Of a stretch of DNA of 32,868 bases, positions 23,060 through 30,579 are shown one piece after another (position 1 is the first letter of the stretch; every line of letters begins with the position of its first letter). This DNA comes from a virus, in IMG/VR virus record IMGVR_UViG_3300032093_000512, positions 1 through 32,868 of that record; one strand, given 5' to 3'. The translations under genes were made by a program, and so were the position numbers. A model generated the notes under the pieces. That model made no database searches, was not told the DNA's origin, and saw only the letters and a program-made list of their open reading frames with translations.

Positions 23060-24478
23060 TTGGTCTACGTGCCGGTCATTCTCAACAGCGATAACCGTTC
23101 CCTGCGGGGAATGGCGCCGATCAAGCTGTGCAACTGGTACGTGGAGCCGATCAGCCAGGACAACACCAAACAGGCCGCAGCGGTGCTGCTTCCAACGCCG
23201 GGGCTTGTGTCAAAGCTGGACCTCGGGGCGACGATCCAAGGCATCTGGCAAGAAGACGGGGTGCGCGGCGGGCTGATGTTCGCGGTGGCCGGCAGCAAGC
23301 TCTACAGCATTTCGTCTGGATGGGCTGCGACCGAGATTGGCAATCTGGACGCAGGCGAGGCTGAGTTTGTCGGCATTCGGGACGTGCTGTTCGTCGCGGT
23401 CAACACGCGCCTCTGGCGGTGGAACGGATCGGCGCTCACCGAAGTGACGGACGTTGACCTGCCGGACGTGGGCACGATGATCGCCATCAACCAGCGCCTG
23501 CTTCTGAACAGCGATGATGATGACACGCTTACATGGTCTAACACGCTGGACGGAACGGCATTCGAGGCGCTGGCCTTCACGACCGCTGAGCAGTCACCGG
23601 ACCCGATACGCAGGCTGATGAAGCTGTCGGGGCAAGCTATTGCGTTTGGATCAACCGGCATTGAAATCCTGCGCGCCGTGCCGTCCACAAGCCTGCCGTT
23701 CCAGAACGTGACGAACCAGGCCATCGAGGAAACAAAGGGCATCCTCGGCAAGTATGCGGCCGCAAAGTCTGGCGACAAGTGCTTCTTCATCGGCGGCGAT
23801 ATGCAGTGCTGGGCGATCTACGGTATGAGCGTGACGCCGCTGACGCCAAACTTCGAACTGAAAGAACAACTGACGCGCATGACGGCAGCCAACCGCATGG
23901 CGACCCGGACGTGGGCCTACCGCGACGGCCCGCATGACTATTTCGTGGTGCGCCCCGTTGGCCATCCCGCGCATGTCTATGACGGGGCAACGAAGCTCTG
24001 GCACACGCGCGAATCCTACGGGCTCGGGTATTGGGCGCCGAAGTATCACACGAACGCTTATGGCTATGACGTGGTTGCGCTTGAGGGCGGCTCTGAAATC
24101 TACACGCTAGAGCGCACCGTTTATTCTGATGATGGCGAGCCGGTCGTGAGGACCGCCACGCTCCGGTTCAACAGCATGGGCCGGGAAGCCATCGGATCGC
24201 TCTGCCTTGATGCTGCAACGTTTGACCTGCCGGCAAGCGGGCAGGGCTCGGCGCCGCAGCTCCTAATCTCGTTCTCGACCGATGCGCGTGCCGTGCCGGG
24301 GAATAATCGCAACACGCTGATCGTGGATATGCCGCCAGTCGGAAACTACTGGAAACCCACGATCTGGGGCCTTGGCCAGATGACGCCTTCCGAAGGCATG
24401 ATGGCACACGTCAGCGTTTCAGATCCACTCGGCGTGGCAATTCACGGCGCATGGATCAATGAAGGACAGGTGTCCTGA
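23060..24478 (+). CDS. P22 gp10-like tail hub / DNA-stabilisation protein
   Basis: The protein has 472 residues, the usual length for P22 gp10, which plugs the portal-tail channel after packaging. It is beta-propeller-like: repeated strands such as KLCNWYVEPISQDNTKQAA near the start, GIRDVLFVAVNTRLWRWNG, MIAINQRLLLNSDDDDTLTW, and FIGGDMQCWAIYGMSVTPLT. VEP near the N-terminus and the CNWY segment recall the family. The start is a TTG at 23060 with no strong ribosome site; a GTG three codons later is possible. It is followed at a one-base overlap by the adaptor gene. Confidence 0.82.
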   Translation: MVYVPVILNSDNRSLRGMAPIKLCNWYVEPISQDNTKQAAAVLLPTPGLVSKLDLGATIQGIWQEDGVRGGLMFAVAGSKLYSISSGWAATEIGNLDAGEAEFVGIRDVLFVAVNTRLWRWNGSALTEVTDVDLPDVGTMIAINQRLLLNSDDDDTLTWSNTLDGTAFEALAFTTAEQSPDPIRRLMKLSGQAIAFGSTGIEILRAVPSTSLPFQNVTNQAIEETKGILGKYAAAKSGDKCFFIGGDMQCWAIYGMSVTPLTPNFELKEQLTRMTAANRMATRTWAYRDGPHDYFVVRPVGHPAHVYDGATKLWHTRESYGLGYWAPKYHTNAYGYDVVALEGGSEIYTLERTVYSDDGEPVVRTATLRFNSMGREAIGSLCLDAATFDLPASGQGSAPQLLISFSTDARAVPGNNRNTLIVDMPPVGNYWKPTIWGLGQMTPSEGMMAHVSVSDPLGVAIHGAWINEGQVS

Positions 24479-25077
24479 TGTCCGACCGGCTGATTCCTCA
24501 ATTGCTTCACGGGATGCCGATCATCAATCCCGATGGAACGCCAACCAAATGGTTCGTGGACGCATGGAATGATCTTCTGGACCGCACTGGCGGACAAGCG
24601 GTCAACCTGGTCGGCAACATCATCAACGGCCGCCAAGAGCTTGCAGACATAAACCTAGCTGGCAGCAGCCTGAGCGTTACGCTTCAGGCGGTCAACAGCA
24701 ACATCGACAGCACCGCCACTGAAGCCGCTGCGGGATCGGGCGGCCTTGTGGTGTCGATTTCCCCGTCTCTGGCGTCAGGCCGCAGCGATACAAGCGTTGT
24801 GACCAGCAATACTGTGACCGCCTCGGTAACGGGAGGCGTTGCGCCATACACCTACACGCTGACAAAGGTTTCTGGCGACACAATCGACAATGTGATCAGC
24901 GGCGCCAACAACAATATCGTTCAGTTTTCGCAGACGATGACCGTGGGCCAGACGCTAACGGCCCAGTATCGCTGGACGGTTGAAGATTCTACCGGAACGC
25001 CCCTGACCGGCAACAAGAGCTTTTCAGTGACGATGACGCGGGATGAATTTGTCCTGCCGGATTTCATCTTCTCGTAA
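24478..25077 (+). CDS. tail adaptor protein with Ig-like C-terminal domain
   Basis: A 199-residue protein. The N-terminal part has MPIINPDGTPTKWFVDAWND, a motif common in small phage tail proteins that link to fibres. The C-terminal part (about residues 90-195) is an Ig- or PKD-like beta sandwich: VSISPSLASG, TGGVAPYTYTLTKVSGD, LTAQYRWTVEDSTG. Ig-like domains on virions often bind carbohydrates or stabilise fibres. ATG at 24478 shares a base with the preceding stop. The exact place in the tail is inferred from gene order. Confidence 0.7.
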   Translation: MSDRLIPQLLHGMPIINPDGTPTKWFVDAWNDLLDRTGGQAVNLVGNIINGRQELADINLAGSSLSVTLQAVNSNIDSTATEAAAGSGGLVVSISPSLASGRSDTSVVTSNTVTASVTGGVAPYTYTLTKVSGDTIDNVISGANNNIVQFSQTMTVGQTLTAQYRWTVEDSTGTPLTGNKSFSVTMTRDEFVLPDFIFS

Positions 25078-25081
25078 CCCT

Positions 25082-25095
25082 CGCGCAATAGCGCG
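25082..25095 (+). repeat. short GC hairpin before the fibre gene
   Basis: CGCGC, loop AATA, GCGCG forms a 5 bp stem in the 58 bp gap between the adaptor and fibre genes. No T-run follows. A minor RNA structure. Confidence 0.3.
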
Positions 25096-25122
25096 CCCCA
25101 CTTTCCCCGAAAATTGAACCGC

Positions 25123-25129
25123 AAGGAGG
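25123..25129 (+). promoter_or_regulatory. strong Shine-Dalgarno AAGGAGG of the fibre gene
   Basis: AAGGAGG lies 6 bases before the ATG at 25136, one of the strongest ribosome sites in the window and consistent with high expression of a tail fibre. Confidence 0.75.
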
Positions 25130-25135
25130 CTGCCT

Positions 25136-26965
25136 ATGGCAAGCGGGATTCCGTTTGGTGATCAGGTTGAGAACTCGTCTGGCACGCCTGTGTCCGGCGC
25201 CAAGATCTATTTCAAGATCAAGGGCACCAACACAAACGCCACGACGTACACGGACAGCGCGCTGACCGTTCCGGCGGCCAACCCCGTTGTGGCAGACGCG
25301 GCTGGCTGGTTCAATACGTACCTCAGCCCAACGGTCAACTATGACGTTGAGATCAAGTCTGCCAACGATGCGATCACGTATCGCAGCTTTTCCGAAAGCC
25401 CCTCCGCAACCGGCTCCCAGCCCGTAGACGCTACCCTGACAGCGCTTGCCGGGCTTGGCCTTGAAAACCGGAAGATAACCCGAGGCACGGGCGTTGATAC
25501 TGGCGAGCTTGTGTTCAGCGGCGCATTGTTTGGCGTTCAAAACGTGCTGGACTATGGCTCAAACGCTACAGCGTTCACATCAGCGGCGGCGGCTGGGGAT
25601 GTTGTCATCCCGCCCGGCTCCTACACGCTAAGTGCAAAGGTCACGGGCGACTTTTACCCCTCTCCGTTTGCAACGTTCACGACTCCCGCCAACTTTGCCG
25701 CGTCTGCGGTGCGCGGGTTCCTGACGGACAAGGATGATGACCCTTCGATCTTCCGCGTTCCGCAACGCTTGCTGATTTCCAAGGCGGCGCAGGATTTTGC
25801 GGGCAGTTCCCAAGCGACTGATGGCGATACATGGCTTCAGGATGCTGGCGCCGGGTTCTACCATGAACGCGCGTCACATATCGTGGCTGTGTCGGATCGC
25901 GGGGCAATCGGTGTGCTGGGCGCGTCCCGAGCATCGGATCGCTATACGATCAACGGCGCGGTGGTCTGGCAGGCTTCCACGGCCTATTCTCTGAACGCCA
26001 TCGTTGGATATGCCGGAAGGCTCTACACCGTCACGGTGGCGGGCACGACCAGCACGGTTGCCCCGACGCATACCAGCGGCAGCGTTGTGGATGGAACGGC
26101 CACGCTGACGTGGCTTGACTACACCTACCTCGTTCCAATCGGCGCCTCGTTCGTTGGCTTCTCGGACGTGGTAGATGGGACAGGCACGTGGGCCGGATAC
26201 TTTGAAGGCATTCGCGGGCCAGATGGCAGCACGGTTTATGCGGCTGAAATCGCGGTCAAGAACCGGGGCAGCACGGATGTGGTCAACACTCCGTATTCGG
26301 TGTTTCCGGGCGGCTCGACCATTGGCTTCTATTTCGCGGGCGGGGGAGATTCGGCGCTCGGTGCTCCGACACACCCCAGCACTTGCGCCATCCTGATTGC
26401 TCGCAACGCAGAGACTTTCAACAAGGGTATCGTGATCGGCGCCACAGCCATTGAAGGCACCGATGGCGTCACGGGCACCGGCGTTGCCATCAGCATGGCC
26501 AAGGGCCACGTTTTTGAGTGGCAGGCGTCAGACGGACAGGCCGCTACGATCTTCTCGTCAGTCAGCGCGACGGCGAACCGTGTGGGGCTTGAGTTCACAA
26601 ACGATGCGATCCGCCACACGTTCCAGGGCGAAATCGGTATGCAGGTTGAAGGCGCAGCGGGCACGCTGGCCAATTACCTGCGTGTCATTGCGAACACGAC
26701 CGGCCAACCCCTGCGGATCGAGACGCAAGGCTCTGATACAAACATCACGGTCCAGCTTGCTCCGAAGGGAACGGGCCTGATTGATATTCGGGGCAGCTCT
26801 GGAAACAGGGTCATCGGTGTCGGTGTGAACACGCTGGGCTTTTACAACACCACGCCGGTTGCCCGGCCAACCATCACCGGATCGCGCGGCGGCAATGCGG
26901 CGCTTGCAAGCCTGCTGGCCGAACTGACGACAATGGGCCTGATCCTGAACGGAACAACGGCATGA
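25136..26965 (+). CDS. tail fibre or tailspike
   Basis: 609 residues. The N-terminal ~80 residues (FGDQVENSSGTPVSGAKIYF, ANPVVADAAGWFNTYLS) form a small beta sandwich that attaches fibres to the tail. Next comes LDYGSNATAFTSAAAAGDVV, ending IPPGSYTLSAKVTG, the entry segment of pectate-lyase-like beta helices, but no long helix of regular coils is obvious. The C-terminus (PTITGSRGGNAALASLLAEL) resembles the conserved end of many phage fibres. Residues in between are glycine- and threonine-rich strands. It should contact the host surface, and a depolymerase activity is possible but not shown. Confidence 0.82.
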   Translation: MASGIPFGDQVENSSGTPVSGAKIYFKIKGTNTNATTYTDSALTVPAANPVVADAAGWFNTYLSPTVNYDVEIKSANDAITYRSFSESPSATGSQPVDATLTALAGLGLENRKITRGTGVDTGELVFSGALFGVQNVLDYGSNATAFTSAAAAGDVVIPPGSYTLSAKVTGDFYPSPFATFTTPANFAASAVRGFLTDKDDDPSIFRVPQRLLISKAAQDFAGSSQATDGDTWLQDAGAGFYHERASHIVAVSDRGAIGVLGASRASDRYTINGAVVWQASTAYSLNAIVGYAGRLYTVTVAGTTSTVAPTHTSGSVVDGTATLTWLDYTYLVPIGASFVGFSDVVDGTGTWAGYFEGIRGPDGSTVYAAEIAVKNRGSTDVVNTPYSVFPGGSTIGFYFAGGGDSALGAPTHPSTCAILIARNAETFNKGIVIGATAIEGTDGVTGTGVAISMAKGHVFEWQASDGQAATIFSSVSATANRVGLEFTNDAIRHTFQGEIGMQVEGAAGTLANYLRVIANTTGQPLRIETQGSDTNITVQLAPKGTGLIDIRGSSGNRVIGVGVNTLGFYNTTPVARPTITGSRGGNAALASLLAELTTMGLILNGTTA

Positions 26966-27159
26966 TGACGAAGCGCGCCGGAGAGTTCACCTGCAAGTGC
27001 GACGTGTGCGGAGCGTTTGAGACGTTCCACGCGCACACCCATTCGCAGGCTTGGGAAGTCATCAAGCGCCGGGCTTGGGCCGTGCGAAAGAATGCGTTCC
27101 CGATCATCCATGTCTGTCCCGAATGCCCTGTGGAGGTTTCCCGTGCGAGAGCAAATTGA
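26962..27159 (+). CDS. small zinc-finger protein
   Basis: A protein of 65 residues. CKCDVCGAFETFHAH and VCPECPVEV provide four or more cysteines (CxCxxC and CxxC), so a zinc ribbon is likely; HAHTH adds histidines between them. Start at 26962 overlaps the fibre stop; an ATG one codon later is equally possible. The following gene begins inside its last codons. Function unknown, perhaps a fibre-assembly or host-takeover factor. Confidence 0.6.
   Translation: MMTKRAGEFTCKCDVCGAFETFHAHTHSQAWEVIKRRAWAVRKNAFPIIHVCPECPVEVSRARAN
27132..27136 (+). promoter_or_regulatory. Shine-Dalgarno GGAGG for a GTG start
   Basis: GGAGG precedes the GTG at 27143 by 6 bases. It fixes the start of the 178-residue gene; an in-frame ATG at 27017 lies deep inside the zinc-finger gene and the intervening sequence reads as its shadow. 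Confidence 0.7.
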
Positions 27160-27679
27160 CGCCATCCTTCGCCCGTTCAAGCGGGGAGGATATGACACAG
27201 GCGCCGAGTTCAACGGCAAGTTCTGGGAAGTGTGGATCGGAAACCATGCCGGGGGCCGGGAAAACGGCGTCTCACTGGCGCAGGACTTGGCCGAGAAGGT
27301 GCGAGGCATGACCGTGCAGGCTGTTCAACCCGTCCCGCCCCAGCCGCTCACCGCGTCTCTGGCAGCCAAGCCAACCCCTCCGGCAACGGACTATGACGCC
27401 ATCATTGCCGGGCTCAAGGCCCAGCTTGCCGAAGCGCTGGCGAAGGCGCCGGAGGTGATAGAAATCCCCGCTTTCCTCAAACCGCCCGAGGCTGAAATGA
27501 ACTTTCACGATGACTTCATTGCCCGCGAGGCGCTGGACGGCGAGGAACGCGCTGACACCGTTGCCCGCCTGCAACTCCAATTTGAGAAGCTGACAAACTA
27601 TTCTTACGTCCGCATTCTGGAAGACGCAGAGCAGACGCGGCTCAGTGAGCTGACAACCAACCTTCGCCTCGGTGGTTAA
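27143..27679 (+). CDS. hypothetical helical protein
   Basis: A 178-residue protein starting at GTG 27143 after GGAGG. The first ~55 residues look globular (YDTGAEFNGKFWEVWIGNHA), then a Pro-rich linker (PVPPQPLTA), a helix with coiled-coil character (YDAIIAGLKAQLAEALAKAP) and a charged helical C-terminal part (DGEERADTVARLQLQFEKLT). It overlaps the zinc-finger gene by 17 bases. Not recognised; position suggests a tail-associated or lysis-related accessory protein. Confidence 0.65.
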   Translation: MREQIDAILRPFKRGGYDTGAEFNGKFWEVWIGNHAGGRENGVSLAQDLAEKVRGMTVQAVQPVPPQPLTASLAAKPTPPATDYDAIIAGLKAQLAEALAKAPEVIEIPAFLKPPEAEMNFHDDFIAREALDGEERADTVARLQLQFEKLTNYSYVRILEDAEQTRLSELTTNLRLGG

Positions 27680-27681
27680 GC

Positions 27682-28062
27682 ATGGACGGGCTGGGCAAGG
27701 ACTTGTCAGGCGTCCTGATGGAGCTGATCGCGGGGCAGTCGCGGATAGAAGCCAAGGTGGACGGCCTCGTCAGTCACGAGCGGATGAATGAGGTGGTCAA
27801 CGTGAGCCGGCAAGAGTGGCGCAGCGACATTAAGTCCGCAATGAGCGACCTCGCTGAAAACCAGCGCACCGAACGCCGCGCTGAAATTGCGGAGATGGAA
27901 AAGCGCATCACTGCCGAGATCGACAAGAAACACGCTGACCGCGAGAAGCGGGACACTGAAATCGAGAACCGTGTGCGGATCACCTTCATCAGTGCGGGCA
28001 CAGCGGCGCTTGTGACCATCGGTTACACAATGCTGCGCGCGATGGGCTGGGTAGGCGGCTAA
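27682..28062 (+). CDS. coiled-coil protein with C-terminal TM, XhlA-like
   Basis: The protein has 126 residues. A long charged helix (about residues 15-98; EIAEMEKRITAEIDKKHADR) is followed by one membrane segment near the C-terminus (FISAGTAALVTIGYTMLRAM). This topology matches XhlA-type phage membrane proteins, which assist holins in Gram-positive phages, and various virion membrane proteins. It begins the membrane/lysis block, 2 bases after the preceding stop. A lysis role is an inference. Confidence 0.65.
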   Translation: MDGLGKDLSGVLMELIAGQSRIEAKVDGLVSHERMNEVVNVSRQEWRSDIKSAMSDLAENQRTERRAEIAEMEKRITAEIDKKHADREKRDTEIENRVRITFISAGTAALVTIGYTMLRAMGWVGG

Positions 28063-28072
28063 GGGGCTGACA

Positions 28073-29110
28073 ATGAACACATTCTGGAAATACTGCCGCG
28101 AGCAATTGCCCGCGCAGGTCGCTACCTTTTGGATGGTCGCCGCGTTCTACCTGCTGGGCTTCGGGCTTGTCCTGGCGTTCCTCCAGATTGACGCTGAGTT
28201 CTCCCGGCCCCTCGCGGGCGGGGTAGTGCCAGAGCATGTCACGCAGCACCTTGCGTGGGCTGTGCGGGCGTTCAGCGTCATCGTCGGCATGGCAGCCATG
28301 TACTGCCACGTTCACGCCATGCCCCGGTTCCGCAATATGCTGCTTTGGATGGGCGGGATTGCGGCTGTGCTGCTGTTCCTCCATGCGCTGGGGATTTCCG
28401 CCAAGATCATGGAAGGCCAGTATGGCCGCGCCGCTGCTATCGGGCAGATTGAGACGGCAACGACGGACACGAGCGCGGCGCAAATCGCCATCCTGCAAAG
28501 CCAAATCGACGGTATCAGGGCAGACCGTGACGGGCAAGTCACTCGCCTGCAAGACAGCATTAACGGCATTGTCAATGACGGCCTGAACAATGACGAACTG
28601 GCCGACGCTTACCGCGCTGACCAGATCGCAGCCGAGAACGAAGCCCGCGAGCGTATCCGCCCGCTGGAAGACCAGATCACGGCATTGACGACCGCTGCCG
28701 GCGCAACGGTAGTTGAGGCGACCGAGGCGAAAACCAAGGTGGACAGCTTCAACCCGCTGTTCACGTTCATGGCCCGCGTCATGAGCTGGACGTGGGACCC
28801 GGCAAAGCAGCCGACCGAGACGCTTCAGTTCGGGCTCGGGTTTGCGTTCCTGACGCTGTTCTTCGGGTTTGGTGAAATCCTGATGATGGCGTGTTTCACC
28901 ATCGCTTACGGGATGCAGATCATCGTGGCGACGCAGAAGGCCAAGCCGCAGCCGGTTGAGGCCATCCCCGAGCCCGTCAACGACGAGACCGAAGACACGA
29001 AGCTGACCCGCTCCGAAATCGGCCGCAAGGGCGCGCAGGCGGCAAACATGAACCGCAAGATGCGCGGCATGGATAACCGCATTGCAGTCGGTGAGGGGGC
29101 TGCCGCATGA
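28073..29110 (+). CDS. four-TM membrane protein with internal coiled coil, unknown
   Basis: A 345-residue protein. Predicted membrane helices: FWMVAAFYLLGFGLVLAFL (about 19-37), AFSVIVGMAAMYCHV (66-80), MLLWMGGIAAVLLFLHALGI (89-108) and FGLGFAFLTLFFGFGEILMM (257-276, continuing to ~288). Between helices 3 and 4 lies a ~145-residue charged helical region (QIAILQSQIDGIRADRDGQV), probably coiled coil and periplasmic if the N-terminus is inside. The C-terminal ~55 residues are soluble and charged. It overlaps the Hsp70-like start (ATGA), so the two are probably co-translated. I recognise no family. Confidence 0.72.
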   Translation: MNTFWKYCREQLPAQVATFWMVAAFYLLGFGLVLAFLQIDAEFSRPLAGGVVPEHVTQHLAWAVRAFSVIVGMAAMYCHVHAMPRFRNMLLWMGGIAAVLLFLHALGISAKIMEGQYGRAAAIGQIETATTDTSAAQIAILQSQIDGIRADRDGQVTRLQDSINGIVNDGLNNDELADAYRADQIAAENEARERIRPLEDQITALTTAAGATVVEATEAKTKVDSFNPLFTFMARVMSWTWDPAKQPTETLQFGLGFAFLTLFFGFGEILMMACFTIAYGMQIIVATQKAKPQPVEAIPEPVNDETEDTKLTRSEIGRKGAQAANMNRKMRGMDNRIAVGEGAAA

Positions 29111-30579
29111 TGATCGGTATCGACTTCGGCACGACGAACAGCGGCGTGGCGGTCTGGACCCCGCGCGGGACAACCATGATCGAAATCGCAGGCCAGCAAG
29201 ACACGCTGCCTTCGGTCGTCGCGCAAACGGATAAGGGGTTCGTCACAGGCCGCTATGCCCTGACGCAGACGGATGAAAACCCTGACTTCACGTTCCGCAA
29301 TATCAAGCGATACCTAGGCCGCGAGTTTGACGAACAGGAGCACTCGCACTTCCAGCTTGCGGAAGGCCCTGACGGCAAGGTCTGGTGGCGCGGGCGGGAT
29401 GGGTTGATCTCCGGCCCTACGCTGGTGGCGGAAATCCTGAAATCGCTGCTCATTGCCGCTGAAAGCCATCTGAAGGTCAAGCCAAGCGGCGCGGTGATTG
29501 CGGTGCCAGTTGACTGCACGCAGGCCCAGAAAGACGCTGTGCGGGAAGCTGCGCGCCTCGTGGGCCTTGAGCGTGTCGAACTGTTTGAAGAGCCCTACGC
29601 GGCGGCTGTGGCTTACGGCGTGACCGCGCTGGACGACAAGTTTACCCGCGTGGTGATTTACGACCTTGGCGGCGGCACGTTCGACGTGACCGTCCTGCAC
29701 ATGAAGAACGGCGTCACAAGCCCGGCTGGCATGAACGGCATCGGGTTCCTTGGCGGCGCGGACTTCGATGCGCGGATCGTGGAAGACTGCGCGGACAAGT
29801 TCTTTGCCGAGCATGGCATTGACCTTCGCGGCAAGCCGCATTGCATGGTCCGGCTGGTCAAGGAAGCCGAGGAAGCCAAGCGGCGCCTTTCGGACGTGAC
29901 CGAAACAATCATTCACCTGCCGCAACTCGTGCTGACCGATGACAAGGGCCTGCTCACGCTGAAACAAAAGTTAAAGCGCTCCGAGCTGGAGGCCATGACG
30001 AAAGACCTCGTTGCCAGCACCGTTACGTGCCTCACCGAAGCGCTGAAGCAGGCGGACCTTTCCAAGAAGGAAATCGAACACGTCCTTCTCGTCGGTGGCC
30101 AGTCAAGAATGCCGCTCATTCATTCCGTGCTGTCGCGGTTCTTCGGGCCGGACAAGCTGGTGACGGGACCGAGGCCGGAACATGCCGTTGCGCTTGGCGC
30201 TGCAATCCAGGCGGCAGAGATCGAAGGCCGCAAGGCCAAGTCCGTGCTGGAACGCATTGCGCCCGCATCGATCGGCATCACCCGGTTCGGCGGCGAGTTC
30301 GTGCCGGTCATCAAGCGCGGGGAGAAATACCCGGTTCGCAAGACCGCTGAGCTTTGCACCGTCAAGGACGGGCAGGCCATCCTTGGCCTTGAAATCACGC
30401 AGGGCGAGGCTGTGGCGGCAGAGGATAACGAGCGGCTGGTGTTCTACCAGATCGGCGCGGAAGCCCTGCCAGCGGGCGAACTGACCGTCACTGTGACGCT
30501 GGACGTGGACGCAGGCGGGCAACTGTCCGTGATGGCGGGCGATGAAGTTATCATTGGGCTGAAGGACAAAGCAGCATGA
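29107..30579 (+). CDS. Hsp70/DnaK-like chaperone lacking the lid domain
   Basis: A 490-residue Hsp70 relative; DnaK is about 638. The ATPase domain has phosphate-1 GIDFGTTNSG (4-13), IKRYLGREF, EEPYAAAVAYG, phosphate-2 DLGGGTFD (186-193) and the adenosine loop LLVGGQSRMP (327-336). Residues from about 390 match a shortened substrate-binding beta domain (LGLEITQGE, VTLDVDAGGQLSV), which ends the protein; the alpha lid and C-terminal tail are absent. The interdomain linker, VLLLDV in DnaK, is replaced by SVLERIAPASIGI (379-391). It would bind ATP and probably peptide, but allostery may differ. No DnaJ or GrpE is visible. It is coupled to the membrane protein upstream and the lysozyme downstream by ATGA. 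Confidence 0.93.
   Translation: MMIGIDFGTTNSGVAVWTPRGTTMIEIAGQQDTLPSVVAQTDKGFVTGRYALTQTDENPDFTFRNIKRYLGREFDEQEHSHFQLAEGPDGKVWWRGRDGLISGPTLVAEILKSLLIAAESHLKVKPSGAVIAVPVDCTQAQKDAVREAARLVGLERVELFEEPYAAAVAYGVTALDDKFTRVVIYDLGGGTFDVTVLHMKNGVTSPAGMNGIGFLGGADFDARIVEDCADKFFAEHGIDLRGKPHCMVRLVKEAEEAKRRLSDVTETIIHLPQLVLTDDKGLLTLKQKLKRSELEAMTKDLVASTVTCLTEALKQADLSKKEIEHVLLVGGQSRMPLIHSVLSRFFGPDKLVTGPRPEHAVALGAAIQAAEIEGRKAKSVLERIAPASIGITRFGGEFVPVIKRGEKYPVRKTAELCTVKDGQAILGLEITQGEAVAAEDNERLVFYQIGAEALPAGELTVTVTLDVDAGGQLSVMAGDEVIIGLKDKAA

Noticed and set aside
25082-25095. Hairpin as terminator between adaptor and fibre
   Set aside because: The stem is only 5 bp and no T-tract follows, so it is unlikely to stop transcription.
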